Positions 24,613-32,139 of a stretch of DNA of 64,000 nt are shown piece by piece. The notes below the pieces were generated by a model. It saw only the letters and a program-made list of their open reading frames with translations, was not told the origin of the DNA and ran no database searches. Each line of letters starts with the position of its first letter. Position 1 is the stretch's first letter. The position numbers were made by a program, and so were the translations under genes. Source of the stretch: JAJYVT01 sp035534455 (GTDB lineage: Bacteria > Actinomycetota > Acidimicrobiia > Acidimicrobiales > RAAP-2); the NCBI GenBank assembly GCA_035534455.1, contig DATLRV010000032.1:91611-155610 (forward strand), read 5' to 3'.

Positions 24613-25403
24613 TGCTCGATCTCCTCGTCCATGACCACGACGACGCACTCGAGCACGGAGGGGTGCTCGTCGGGGTAGCCGGGGGCCGGGGAGCGGTTGC
24701 ACCGCCGTCCGGCGTTCTCGTCGGTCAGCCCGGCGACGATGCGTCGCATCACGGCCGTCCGGTCCGCTCGCGCCGAGAGGACCTCGGCGAAGTCGGGGGC
24801 GGCATCGAGGTCGATGCCGAGGGAGGCGGCGTCCGCCGCCGGGTACCAGCTCTGGGGGAGACCGATCGGGTGGTAGGGCCTCGGATCGTCGAGGATGGTG
24901 CGACTCGCCCACGCGTCGGTGATGAAGATGAGGTGGCGCAGGGTCTCGGCGAACGACCACTCGTCGTGGACGCGCCGGTAGCGCTCATGCGCCGGGAGGC
25001 GCTGGGCCCGCTCGATGGCGGACGCCCAGCGGCGCTCGACGGTGTCCCAGAGCGCCCGGAGTTCGTCGGTGCTCTCCGCCTCTCGCAGCTGCACGCGCTC
25101 GGGGTGATGCCGGTCGACCTCGTCGTTGACGAAGCCCGTGACATCGACGCCGTTGACGGTGAGGTTGCGCACGTACCCCGAGACGTCGACGTCGACGAGA
25201 TAGCCGTCCCTGATCGTCACGCCCGACAGGTCGCAGTCGGTGAACCGGGCGCCACGCAGGTCCGCGACGTCGAACCGGCCGCCCCGGAACTCCTCGCTGC
25301 CCCCTCCCTCCCCGGCGGAGAAGCGATGCGGGCCGAATTGGGCGGCGTTTCTCGCGGAGATGTCGGGTTCTTCGTCGGATGACGGACCGGCTATGTCGCC
25401 CAT
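24567..25403 (-). CDS. Pentapeptide-repeat + DinB-like protein
   Basis: A 278-residue protein. Residues about 40-85 form a short pentapeptide-like stack ('FRGGRFDVADLRGARFTDCDLSGVTIRD'). The rest is a DinB/YfiT four-helix domain: 'ERRWASAIERAQRL', 'DEWSFAETLRHLIFITDAW', and 'VMDEEIEHYRFAVRDLAVLE'. The histidines in the helices could bind metal, as in DinB-type thiol-dependent transferases. This fused architecture is found in actinobacteria without a defined function. ATG 25403 precedes the conserved region; the longer frame to 25499 is mostly low complexity. Confidence 0.75.
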   Translation of the reverse strand: MGDIAGPSSDEEPDISARNAAQFGPHRFSAGEGGGSEEFRGGRFDVADLRGARFTDCDLSGVTIRDGYLVDVDVSGYVRNLTVNGVDVTGFVNDEVDRHHPERVQLREAESTDELRALWDTVERRWASAIERAQRLPAHERYRRVHDEWSFAETLRHLIFITDAWASRTILDDPRPYHPIGLPQSWYPAADAASLGIDLDAAPDFAEVLSARADRTAVMRRIVAGLTDENAGRRCNRSPAPGYPDEHPSVLECVVVVMDEEIEHYRFAVRDLAVLEAG

Positions 25404-25770
25404 CGACGGCAGGGTAGTCCTCGGGGAGGCGCTGACCGACGCGTCACTGGACGAAGGGCGACGTCTCCGAGGGAGAGGCGGATCCCGAAGAGCGGCCACG
25501 CGGCGGACGGGCCGGTCCTGTCGTCGGGCACGCCGTCGAGGCTACCCAGACCCGAGCGACGGACGTGGTGCACGATGTGCCGGGCGCAGGCCGAGGAAGA
25601 GCGCGCAGGGGGCGGCGCGCAGGGGGCGGCGCGTAGGGATCGTCGCGTGCGAGCGCGCCGGCGAGCGTTGCCATGGCGCGCAACAGGGCGTGGTGCTGTC
25701 GGCACCTGCCGGACGGTGACACCCGCTCTCTACTGTTGGATCGCGGAAGCACACGAAGAGAGGCTCCGGC
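25404..25770. other. Gene-free stretch
   Basis: I see no convincing gene here. It contains two direct copies of GCGCAGGGGGCGG-like sequence around 25600-25640 and is otherwise ordinary GC-rich sequence. It lies between the divergent DinB gene and the PNPOx-like fragment and must hold the DinB promoter. Confidence 0.5.
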
Positions 25771-25860
25771 ATGCACGAGACCGAAGAAGAGCTCCGGGTG
25801 CTCCAGCGGCTCCTGGACGCCTCGCACGCGAGGGCGACCGAGCACCTGCGCGGGGATGGT
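25771..25860 (+). pseudogene. N-terminal fragment of a PNPOx-family gene
   Basis: After AGAGAGG and a 7-base gap, ATG 25771 begins 'MHETEEELRVLQRLLDASHA' followed by 'RATEHLR'. This is the usual N-terminus of actinobacterial pyridoxamine-5'-phosphate-oxidase-like flavin or heme proteins. After about 28 residues the homology stops and the frame becomes Arg-rich nonsense until a stop near 26004. The ribosome-binding site is intact, so a short peptide may still be made. It is probably the stump left by a deletion. Confidence 0.35.
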
Positions 25861-25994
25861 CGGCTACGCCTCCGACTGCGAGCGCCTTCTCGTGAGCCGG
25901 GGTATCGGCCCGTAGAGGGCTGCCGCCCAGCGAAGGCGGCGAGGACCGCAAACCTGGCGACGACCGCAAAGCTGCAGAACTACCATGGCGCTCG

Positions 25995-27239
25995 GTGGGG
26001 GTGACCGGCCGATCATGGCGACGCGTCGGCCGCGACAGGCGGGTCGGAGCGGTCCTGCTCTCTCTCGGCCTCCTCGTGAGCGCGTGCACCGCGTCGCCGA
26101 CCGCGGCGAACACCAACGGCCCCCGCGGTGGTGCCACGACCACGTCGACCGCCGGGAACGGATCGACGACAGCCACGGTCACCACGACCACGACCGCCCC
26201 AGCGGCGGTCGCAGCGAACGTCGTGGCCGGTCGCTCCGCCGTGCCCTGGTCGGAGGTCGGCGAAGGGTGGTTGCTTGCGACGTGGAGCTCGACCGTGCGC
26301 TTCGTGACAGGTCAGGGCACAGGACCGGCGACGTTGTTCCTCGTCGATCCAGCCGGAGGCCGCTACGACCTCGGCTCCGCACCGTCTGACCGCCTCCTCG
26401 ACTGGTCCGGGAGCGGCACCGAAGCGCTCTTCCTCATGCCGTCGACATCGGGCACAGTCGGCCCGTCGCAGCTCGCCACCGAAGACCTGCGGACGGGGGC
26501 CGAGGCGGTCTTCTCCATTCCGAGCAGCTCGACAGCCTACGAGGTGAAGTTCTCCAAGCCCGAAGGGACTGCGCTGCTCGTGCCGGGTTCCCCGGCTCGT
26601 CGCTACAGCGTGTCGGGGACGCTCCAAGTGACCTACCCGACCGTGCTGCCGGACGGCGGCACCGCATCGAACGCAGGGGGGACCGTCGCCGAGACATCGC
26701 GCGGGAACGAGCTCGTCCTCCAAGCCGCAGGCGGGTTCGACGTCGTCGCCAACACAGGGTCGGCCCGGGGCTTCCTGCCGCCGCCCCCGGGTCAGCGGAC
26801 ATGCGCGCTCGACGGATGGTGGAGCGGGTCAGACTTCCTCGAGACGTGCGCCAACCAGCTGCTCGTGCAGGCGGACAGCGGGGGTCCTCCGCGCGTGGTC
26901 GCGTCGAGCACCACAGGCGGCGAGTACATCGACGCGTGGACAGTGGGCGGCCAGGTCATCGCCGAGGCGGGGGCGTGCGGCACCACGTGGCTCGTGAAGG
27001 TCGGAAAGGACGGCGCCCCGCATCGGGTCACCGTGCCCGGCGCCGGCAGCGTCGCCGGCGTGGGCGCCGCCGGGAGCCAGTTGGCGGTGCTGGTCACGCC
27101 GAGTTGCGACGAGCCGACGACGCGCCAGGGCGATCTGCTCGAGTGGTACGCACCGGAGACGGGTGCACTGCGGACGGTGCTCGGCGGCGCGGACGGTGGC
27201 GGGACGGTGGACGCCGCAGTGGTCGAGGACATGCGCTGA
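25995..27239 (+). CDS. Putative lipoprotein with propeller-like body
   Basis: A 414-residue exported protein. The N-terminal signal ends in a lipobox 'LLVSAC' with the Cys near residue 31, so it should be lipid-anchored outside the membrane. A Thr-rich spacer (about residues 33-68) follows. The body is a series of beta-rich blocks ('GGRYDLGSAPSDRLLDWSGSG', 'WWSGSDFLETCANQLLV', 'GDLLEWYAPETGALRTVLGG') typical of WD40/TolB-like propellers. No catalytic motif is seen. Starts at GTG 25995 or GTG 26001 are both possible. The gene stands alone. Confidence 0.72.
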   Translation: MGVTGRSWRRVGRDRRVGAVLLSLGLLVSACTASPTAANTNGPRGGATTTSTAGNGSTTATVTTTTTAPAAVAANVVAGRSAVPWSEVGEGWLLATWSSTVRFVTGQGTGPATLFLVDPAGGRYDLGSAPSDRLLDWSGSGTEALFLMPSTSGTVGPSQLATEDLRTGAEAVFSIPSSSTAYEVKFSKPEGTALLVPGSPARRYSVSGTLQVTYPTVLPDGGTASNAGGTVAETSRGNELVLQAAGGFDVVANTGSARGFLPPPPGQRTCALDGWWSGSDFLETCANQLLVQADSGGPPRVVASSTTGGEYIDAWTVGGQVIAEAGACGTTWLVKVGKDGAPHRVTVPGAGSVAGVGAAGSQLAVLVTPSCDEPTTRQGDLLEWYAPETGALRTVLGGADGGGTVDAAVVEDMR

Positions 27240-27286
27240 GCTGCGGTCTCCCGACGGGCGGTCGGCCCGCCCACGGTCCGGCGCGG

Positions 27287-27916
27287 TCAGCGGGGGTCTG
27301 GCCGGTCCAGGCTCCAGTGACGTGAGCTCTGCCCGTACCAGAAGTCCTCTGCCGGCACCATGATGAATCGGGTGATCGTCCGCTGTCCTCCGCGTTGGTC
27401 GCCGTAGAGGAGGTCGAGGCGGAACGGCTCACGAGTTGCCAGACTCGTCTCGACGGCCGGCCGCATCGGGTCCTCAGCGTCGCGGATGGCCGCCTCCCAG
27501 TAGCCGGTGCCCCCCGCCGGTACGTACAGGTCGATGCCCTGGCGGCGGAACTCCTCGGGCGGCCGGTGCGTGGACCCGTCGAAGGGGTCGTACGCCATGG
27601 CGAACCAACCGTGGATGATCGCGATGCCCGCACCGACGTTCCGCAGCCCGAGGGCGAGGTAGATGACGCCGCCCTCCTGCTCGACGACCGCCCGGCCGCC
27701 CTCGACCTTTGCGATGTGCCGGTCGCCCCATAGGGCCTTGTGCACCGGGTCGCCGGCGAGCGAAGGCATGAGCAGCGGACGGATCCCCGCCAGCAGTGAC
27801 TCCTCGGCCACGCGGGCCGAGCGATTGGAGGACCGTACGGCGGAGAACGTGGCGGCGGCGAGCACGAGCGTGCCGCCCGCCGTCGCAAGGGACGAGATGG
27901 TCTGCCACTCCGGCAC
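27287..27916 (-). CDS. Hypothetical protein with N-terminal membrane anchor
   Basis: A 209-residue protein of unknown function. 'ISSLATAGGTLVLAAATFSAVRSS' (residues 7-30) is a single membrane helix, then 'NRSARVAEESLLAGIRPLLMPS' begins a soluble domain rich in beta strands with 'LALGLRNVGAGIAIIHGW'. The arrangement matches a widespread actinobacterial family of uncharacterised proteins with 'RPxL' after the helix. The C-terminus carries 'LDLLYGDQRGGQRTITRFIMVP'. No catalytic residues stand out. Confidence 0.65.
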   Translation of the reverse strand: MPEWQTISSLATAGGTLVLAAATFSAVRSSNRSARVAEESLLAGIRPLLMPSLAGDPVHKALWGDRHIAKVEGGRAVVEQEGGVIYLALGLRNVGAGIAIIHGWFAMAYDPFDGSTHRPPEEFRRQGIDLYVPAGGTGYWEAAIRDAEDPMRPAVETSLATREPFRLDLLYGDQRGGQRTITRFIMVPAEDFWYGQSSRHWSLDRPDPR

Positions 27917-27996
27917 CGGCGCACACTACTTCGGAGCCCGCGCAGATCGGTGCTCGATCTGGGCGCCCGTGGCGCGACGACAGGCAGGGGACCGAG

Positions 27997-28263
27997 CTAC
28001 GTGAACTTCGCGGGCGTCCCCTTGGTGATCGAGATGTTGCCCGCACCGAACATTGTGTCGAGGACGGCTGCAGTGCGCGGTGTTGTGGGATCCTCAACCC
28101 GAAGTGTCAGCGTGCCCGTCTGGATGCTCGGGCCGAATCCGTTCAGCTGCACGCCCTGAGCTGTCACCGCGGTCCAGTAGCGGAGCACCACCTGCTGGAG
28201 GGCGAGGAGGAACTCCCAGGTGTGCGGCGTCGCGACGAACGTGATGGGCGCGGACGGTGTCAC
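27997..28263 (-). CDS. Small hypothetical protein B of an overlapping pair
   Basis: An 88-residue protein beginning at GTG 28263 that overlaps the stop of the upstream small gene by 4 bases (GTGA). It reads as beta-rich, with 'FVATPHTWEFLLALQQVVLRYWTAVTAQG' and 'SIQTGTLTLRVEDPTTPRTAAVLDTMFG'. I do not recognise the family. Translation coupled to its partner suggests that both act together. Composition is lower in Arg/Ala than its neighbours, consistent with acquired DNA. Confidence 0.5.
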   Translation of the reverse strand: MTPSAPITFVATPHTWEFLLALQQVVLRYWTAVTAQGVQLNGFGPSIQTGTLTLRVEDPTTPRTAAVLDTMFGAGNISITKGTPAKFT

Positions 28264-28448
28264 CGGAAGGCCTCTTCGGTAGCCGGGTTCACTGTGGTGA
28301 GGGAGATGGCGAAGCTCGCGCCCGCCACGAGCCCTCCGTAGGTGGTCGGGAACGTCGCGATCCCGTAGTCGTTCAGGTAGCCGGCGAGTGTGAGCGTCAA
28401 GCCGGCCGGCGTCACCCAGATGTCCGCGGCGGCGAACCGGAATCTCAT
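28260..28448 (-). CDS. Small hypothetical protein A of an overlapping pair
   Basis: A 62-residue protein starting at ATG 28448, preceded by AGAGG nine bases upstream. The sequence 'FAAADIWVTPAGLTLTLAGYL' and 'ATFPTTYGGLVAGASFAISLTT' suggests beta strands with small residues. A longer frame back to 28547 exists but its first 30 residues are Arg-rich and unlikely. The family is unknown to me. The pair lies directly downstream of helD on the same strand, but it need not be functionally linked. Confidence 0.45.
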   Translation of the reverse strand: MRFRFAAADIWVTPAGLTLTLAGYLNDYGIATFPTTYGGLVAGASFAISLTTVNPATEEAFR

Positions 28449-28550
28449 GGCCGCGTACCTCTTCGCGACCTCCGCAGCTCCCACACCACTACCACCAAGA
28501 CGTGCGCGATGCTGCAAAGGTTGCCTGCGACGCCGGACGGCCTCCACGCA

Positions 28551-30593
28551 TCAGACGGCCAGCGGCGCCGGGAGGGGCAGGGAGTGGACGATCACGAGCT
28601 TGTGGATCGGCCGCGTCAGCGCGACATAGAGGAGCCGGAGGCCGCGCAGGTCTCGGGCGGCGATCTCGGCCGGCTCCGCCACGACGACGGCGTCGAACTC
28701 GAGTCCTTTCGCTGCGGGGGCAGGGACGAGGGTCACACGCCTCGAGATGCCGTCGCGCTCGACGTGCCCCACGTTGGCGTCATGGCGAGCGGCGTTCTCG
28801 AACGCGCTGGAGAGCGTGCCGTCGCGAACGATGAGCCCCACGAGATACCCCTCGTCGGCGAGTTGGAGGGCGGCGGTCATCGACTCGGCCTCGACGTGCT
28901 CGGCGGCGACCTTCCGGACGTCGGGAGAGAACCGGCCCTCTCGGACCGACGAGGTCGGGCGCACCGACGGAGCCGAGGCGGGCAGGAGCCTCGAGGCGAA
29001 GTCGAGGATCTGCGCCGGGGCGCGGTAACCGAGCGTCAGCTCTTCGCGCCGAACCTCCGACGCGTGCGGCAGGTGGGGCATGAGCTCCTCCCAGCTCCCG
29101 TACGGCAGGGCGCCCGTCGCTTGGGCGATGTCCCCGAGGACGGTCATCGAGCCGTTGGAGGTCCGGCGCGTCAGCATGCGGAGCTGCATCGCACTGAGGT
29201 CCTGCGCCTCGTCGCAGACGATGTGCCCGTAGGTGCGCGTCCTGCCGTTGATGAGGTGATTCGCCTCGTCGAGGAGCGCAAGGTCCCCCTTCGCCCACTT
29301 GCCTCTCGCGGCAGAGGCCACAGGGGGGCGAACGAGAAGGTCGACTTCCTCGGCGCACAACAGGTCCTCGGCGGCCGCGCGGAGGAACGCCTTGTCCGTG
29401 AGGACACGGTGCACGAGCTGGTTCGGGGAGACCGTCGGCCAGAGACCGTCGAGGAGATCCGTGAACCCCCGTGATCGTCCGAGCTCGGGTGCGAGCCAGA
29501 CCTCGGTGGCTTCGATCCGACCGCGAGCCCGGAGGACCTGCCGGCACAAGGCGAGCAGCCGGGCGCGCAGGGCGGCACGTCCCGCCTTGTAGGGAGCAGG
29601 GCCGTGGGCGATCGCGTCCACGATCGCGTTCACTGTCTCTGGGCCGAGGCGTATGCGGACGTGGCGCGCGGTGAGGGTGACCTCGTGCGTGAGCCGCCCC
29701 CGCAGGAGACCGAGCGCGCGGAAGACGACCTGGGCCATTCGCGCGTCACCTTTGATGGCCGCGGTCGCCGGATCGTCCTCGGCGCGCACCCGCACGCGTG
29801 GGGCGATGTCCGAGATCGTGGTCTGCACGACCGAGGACTCGCCGAGGGACGGCAGGACCTGTGCGATGTAGCGGATGAAGGCACGGCTCGGCCCGAGGAC
29901 GAGCACGCCGGTCCGTTCGAGCTCCGGATGGTTGTAGAGCAGGTACGCAGCTCGATGCAGGCCCACCGCCGTCTTCCCCGTGCCAGGCCCGCCCTGGACG
30001 ACGACGAGGCCTGTGAGCGGTCCCCGGATGATCGCGTCCTGCTCCTCTTGGATCGTCGCGACGATGTCCAGCATCTCGCCGGTCCGCGCTCGCTCGAGCT
30101 CCCGAAGCAAGACGTCGCCTCCGCGGAGCCGGGTGGTTCCCGCACGTCCGTCCCGTACTTCGAAGAGATCGTCGGCCACGGCGACGACCCGTGAAGCCTC
30201 GACCATGATCTGGCGACGCCCCTCCAGACCGAGCGCGTCTCCGGGCCTGGCGCGGTAGAAGGGCTCCGCGACCGGAGCGCGCCAGTCCACGACGAGCACC
30301 TCTCCGTCGGGCTCCTCGACGTGACGCCGGCCGATTCGCCACCGCGCGCCGTCCTTCTCGTCGATCCGCCCGAAGAGAAGGGGGCGCCGGCTCTCGCCGA
30401 GCGCGTTGACGCGCCGCACGAGCGCGGCCTCGTAGTCCTGATCTGGCTTGCCCGCGGTGCGGAGGTCGGCAAGGAGGCGTGCCGTGCGGGACCGCATCGC
30501 AGCGAGCGCGCCGTGGGAGCGGTCGAGATGATGCTGCTCGAGCTGCACCTCGGGATCGGTGACGTCGAGACCCGCGGTGGTCTCCTCAGTCAC
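28551..30593 (-). CDS. helD: HelD-like RNA polymerase-recycling ATPase
   Basis: A 680-residue SF1/UvrD-like motor ATPase. The N-terminal coiled arm ('PEVQLEQHHLDRSHGALAAMRSRT') is followed by the HelD insertion 'FGRIDEKDGARWRIGRRHVEE' and 'VDWRAPVAEPFYRA'. Walker A 'GGPGTGKTAVGLHRAAYLL' is near residue 200, 'CDEAQDLSAMQLRML' is the Walker B, and 'YVALTRPIHKLVIVH' is motif VI. HelD proteins insert into RNA polymerase, open the clamp and release stalled or rifampicin-bound enzyme. Start is GTG 30593. I looked for the rifamycin-associated element upstream and did not find it, so rifamycin induction is not supported. Confidence 0.9.
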   Translation of the reverse strand: MTEETTAGLDVTDPEVQLEQHHLDRSHGALAAMRSRTARLLADLRTAGKPDQDYEAALVRRVNALGESRRPLLFGRIDEKDGARWRIGRRHVEEPDGEVLVVDWRAPVAEPFYRARPGDALGLEGRRQIMVEASRVVAVADDLFEVRDGRAGTTRLRGGDVLLRELERARTGEMLDIVATIQEEQDAIIRGPLTGLVVVQGGPGTGKTAVGLHRAAYLLYNHPELERTGVLVLGPSRAFIRYIAQVLPSLGESSVVQTTISDIAPRVRVRAEDDPATAAIKGDARMAQVVFRALGLLRGRLTHEVTLTARHVRIRLGPETVNAIVDAIAHGPAPYKAGRAALRARLLALCRQVLRARGRIEATEVWLAPELGRSRGFTDLLDGLWPTVSPNQLVHRVLTDKAFLRAAAEDLLCAEEVDLLVRPPVASAARGKWAKGDLALLDEANHLINGRTRTYGHIVCDEAQDLSAMQLRMLTRRTSNGSMTVLGDIAQATGALPYGSWEELMPHLPHASEVRREELTLGYRAPAQILDFASRLLPASAPSVRPTSSVREGRFSPDVRKVAAEHVEAESMTAALQLADEGYLVGLIVRDGTLSSAFENAARHDANVGHVERDGISRRVTLVPAPAAKGLEFDAVVVAEPAEIAARDLRGLRLLYVALTRPIHKLVIVHSLPLPAPLAV

Positions 30594-30671
30594 CGAGAGT
30601 CGCCTGATCGCGCTGCGAGAAGGGGCGCGCGCGGCAAAACGGCGCGAAAAACCACCGGCACATGCCGGCGG

Positions 30672-30701
30672 AATCTAACAAGCCAATTTGTAACGATACA
30701 A
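30672..30701 (-). promoter_or_regulatory. Candidate helD promoter with small inverted repeat
   Basis: On the minus strand TTGTAT (30701-30696) and TAGATT (30677-30672) are 18 bases apart and resemble -35 and -10 boxes, with the -10 about 79 nt before the helD start. The -35 box is half of a perfect inverted repeat TTGTA-ACGA-TACAA (30688-30701). The stretch is among the most AT-rich in the area. Confidence 0.4.
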
Positions 30702-30865
30702 GTCCCTGTGACCAGGAGTTTATGCGCCTCGGTAGTGACCGGGGATTTTGATCAACCAGGCCCTGCGAGACGGCACTATAGCGAAAATCTCCGCGGTGCG
30801 CAAGCCGTCTTCGAGCAGTTGGTCACGGAATCACGGACGCAGGTCGACCTGTCCGAGCGGGTAGC

Positions 30866-32083
30866 GTGCCGGCGGTGTCGCGCGACGAGTTCCCGTTCGA
30901 CCTCACTGTCGGGCAGCTGCGGCAACGGACGAGCATGAAGTGGCGGGCCGCGGATCCTCACGTGCTGCCGCTGTGGGTCGCCGAGATGGACCTCATGCCC
31001 GCAGGTCCCGTCGTCGGAGCTTTGCGTGACGCTCTCGAGCGAGGAGACACCGGGTACGCCTGTGGGACGGAGTACGCCGATGCCTACGCGTCGTTCGCCG
31101 CAGCGCGTTGGGGTTTCGGCGGCTTCGAGGTGGTCCGCAGCGCCCTGGTTCCCGACGTCATGCTCGGGATGGTCGAGGTGCTCAAACTCGTGACCGGGCC
31201 GGGCGACCCGGTCGTGGTCACGCCTCCCGTGTACCCGCCGTTCTACGCGTTCGTCGAGCACCTTGGCCGCAGTGTCGTCGAGGTGCCGTTGACGAGGGGA
31301 GGACGATTGGACGTTCCGGCACTCGCTGACGTCTTCGAGGCGCTCGCCGCAGAAGGGCCGGCAGCGTTCCTTCTCTGCAACCCGCACAATCCCACGGGCA
31401 CGGTCCACTCGCACGACGAGCTCGCTGCGGTGGCGGCTGCCGCGGAGTCCACGGGTGTGCGTGTCGTGGCGGACGAGATCCACGCACCGCTCGTGCTACC
31501 CGGGGCGACCTTCACCCCCTACTTGGCCGCTGACGAAGGGGGCCGGGGGTTCGCCCTCGTCTCGGCCTCCAAAGGGTGGAATCTCCCCGGCTTGAAGGCA
31601 GCCGTCGTCTTCGCCGGTGAAGCCGCAGCCGACGACCTCGCCCGGCTCCCCGAAGAGGTGAGCCACGGGCCGAGCCATTTCGGTGTGATCGCGCACACGG
31701 CTGCGCTGCGCCAAGGCGGGGAGTGGTTGGATGCGGTGCTCGGCGGCCTGGACCGTAACCGCACCCTGCTCGCAGACCTCCTCGCTGCCCACCTGCCGGC
31801 GGCGCACTGGGCTCCCGGTGCGGCGAGCTACCTGGCTTGGGTCGACTTCAGCAGTGTGCCGTGGCTCGCAACATCCGGCAGGGCCGGTCCGAGCCGCGGC
31901 GATGTCAGTGTCCGGTCCGGTGCTGCGGCGTGGTTCCTCGAGCACGCGCGCGTGCTCCTCAGCTCGGGTGCGGCCTTCGGATCCGGCGGCAGCTCCTGTG
32001 CTCGCATCAACTTCGCCACGTCGTCGAGCGTGCTCTCCGAGGCGGTCGAGCGGATGGGAACAGCCCTTTCCCGGGCGGCCTGA
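30866..32083 (+). CDS. MalY/PatB-type PLP-dependent C-S lyase/aminotransferase
   Basis: A 405-residue fold-type I PLP enzyme. 'PLWVAEMDLMPAGPVVGALRDALERGDTGY' is the classic N-terminus of MalY/PatB; 'LLCNPHNPTGTVHSHDEL' and 'VVADEIHAPLVL' hold PLP-contact residues; the Schiff-base lysine is in 'SASKGWNLPGLKAA'. Members act as cystathionine beta-lyases or cysteine-S-conjugate lyases that release pyruvate and a thiol; MalY also has a regulatory role. GTG 30866 or GTG 30875 may be used as start. It is divergent from helD. Confidence 0.88.
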   Translation: MPAVSRDEFPFDLTVGQLRQRTSMKWRAADPHVLPLWVAEMDLMPAGPVVGALRDALERGDTGYACGTEYADAYASFAAARWGFGGFEVVRSALVPDVMLGMVEVLKLVTGPGDPVVVTPPVYPPFYAFVEHLGRSVVEVPLTRGGRLDVPALADVFEALAAEGPAAFLLCNPHNPTGTVHSHDELAAVAAAAESTGVRVVADEIHAPLVLPGATFTPYLAADEGGRGFALVSASKGWNLPGLKAAVVFAGEAAADDLARLPEEVSHGPSHFGVIAHTAALRQGGEWLDAVLGGLDRNRTLLADLLAAHLPAAHWAPGAASYLAWVDFSSVPWLATSGRAGPSRGDVSVRSGAAAWFLEHARVLLSSGAAFGSGGSSCARINFATSSSVLSEAVERMGTALSRAA

Positions 32084-32139
32084 GGATTTCTTCGACTGCC
32101 CGACAGAGACGGCAGAGTGCCCGCGCCCACATCGTGCAG

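Noticed and set aside
30594..30865. Rifamycin-associated element upstream of helD
   Set aside because: The expected GGGGCTTGC-N-GCAAGCCCC dyad is not present; only a small 5-bp inverted repeat was found.
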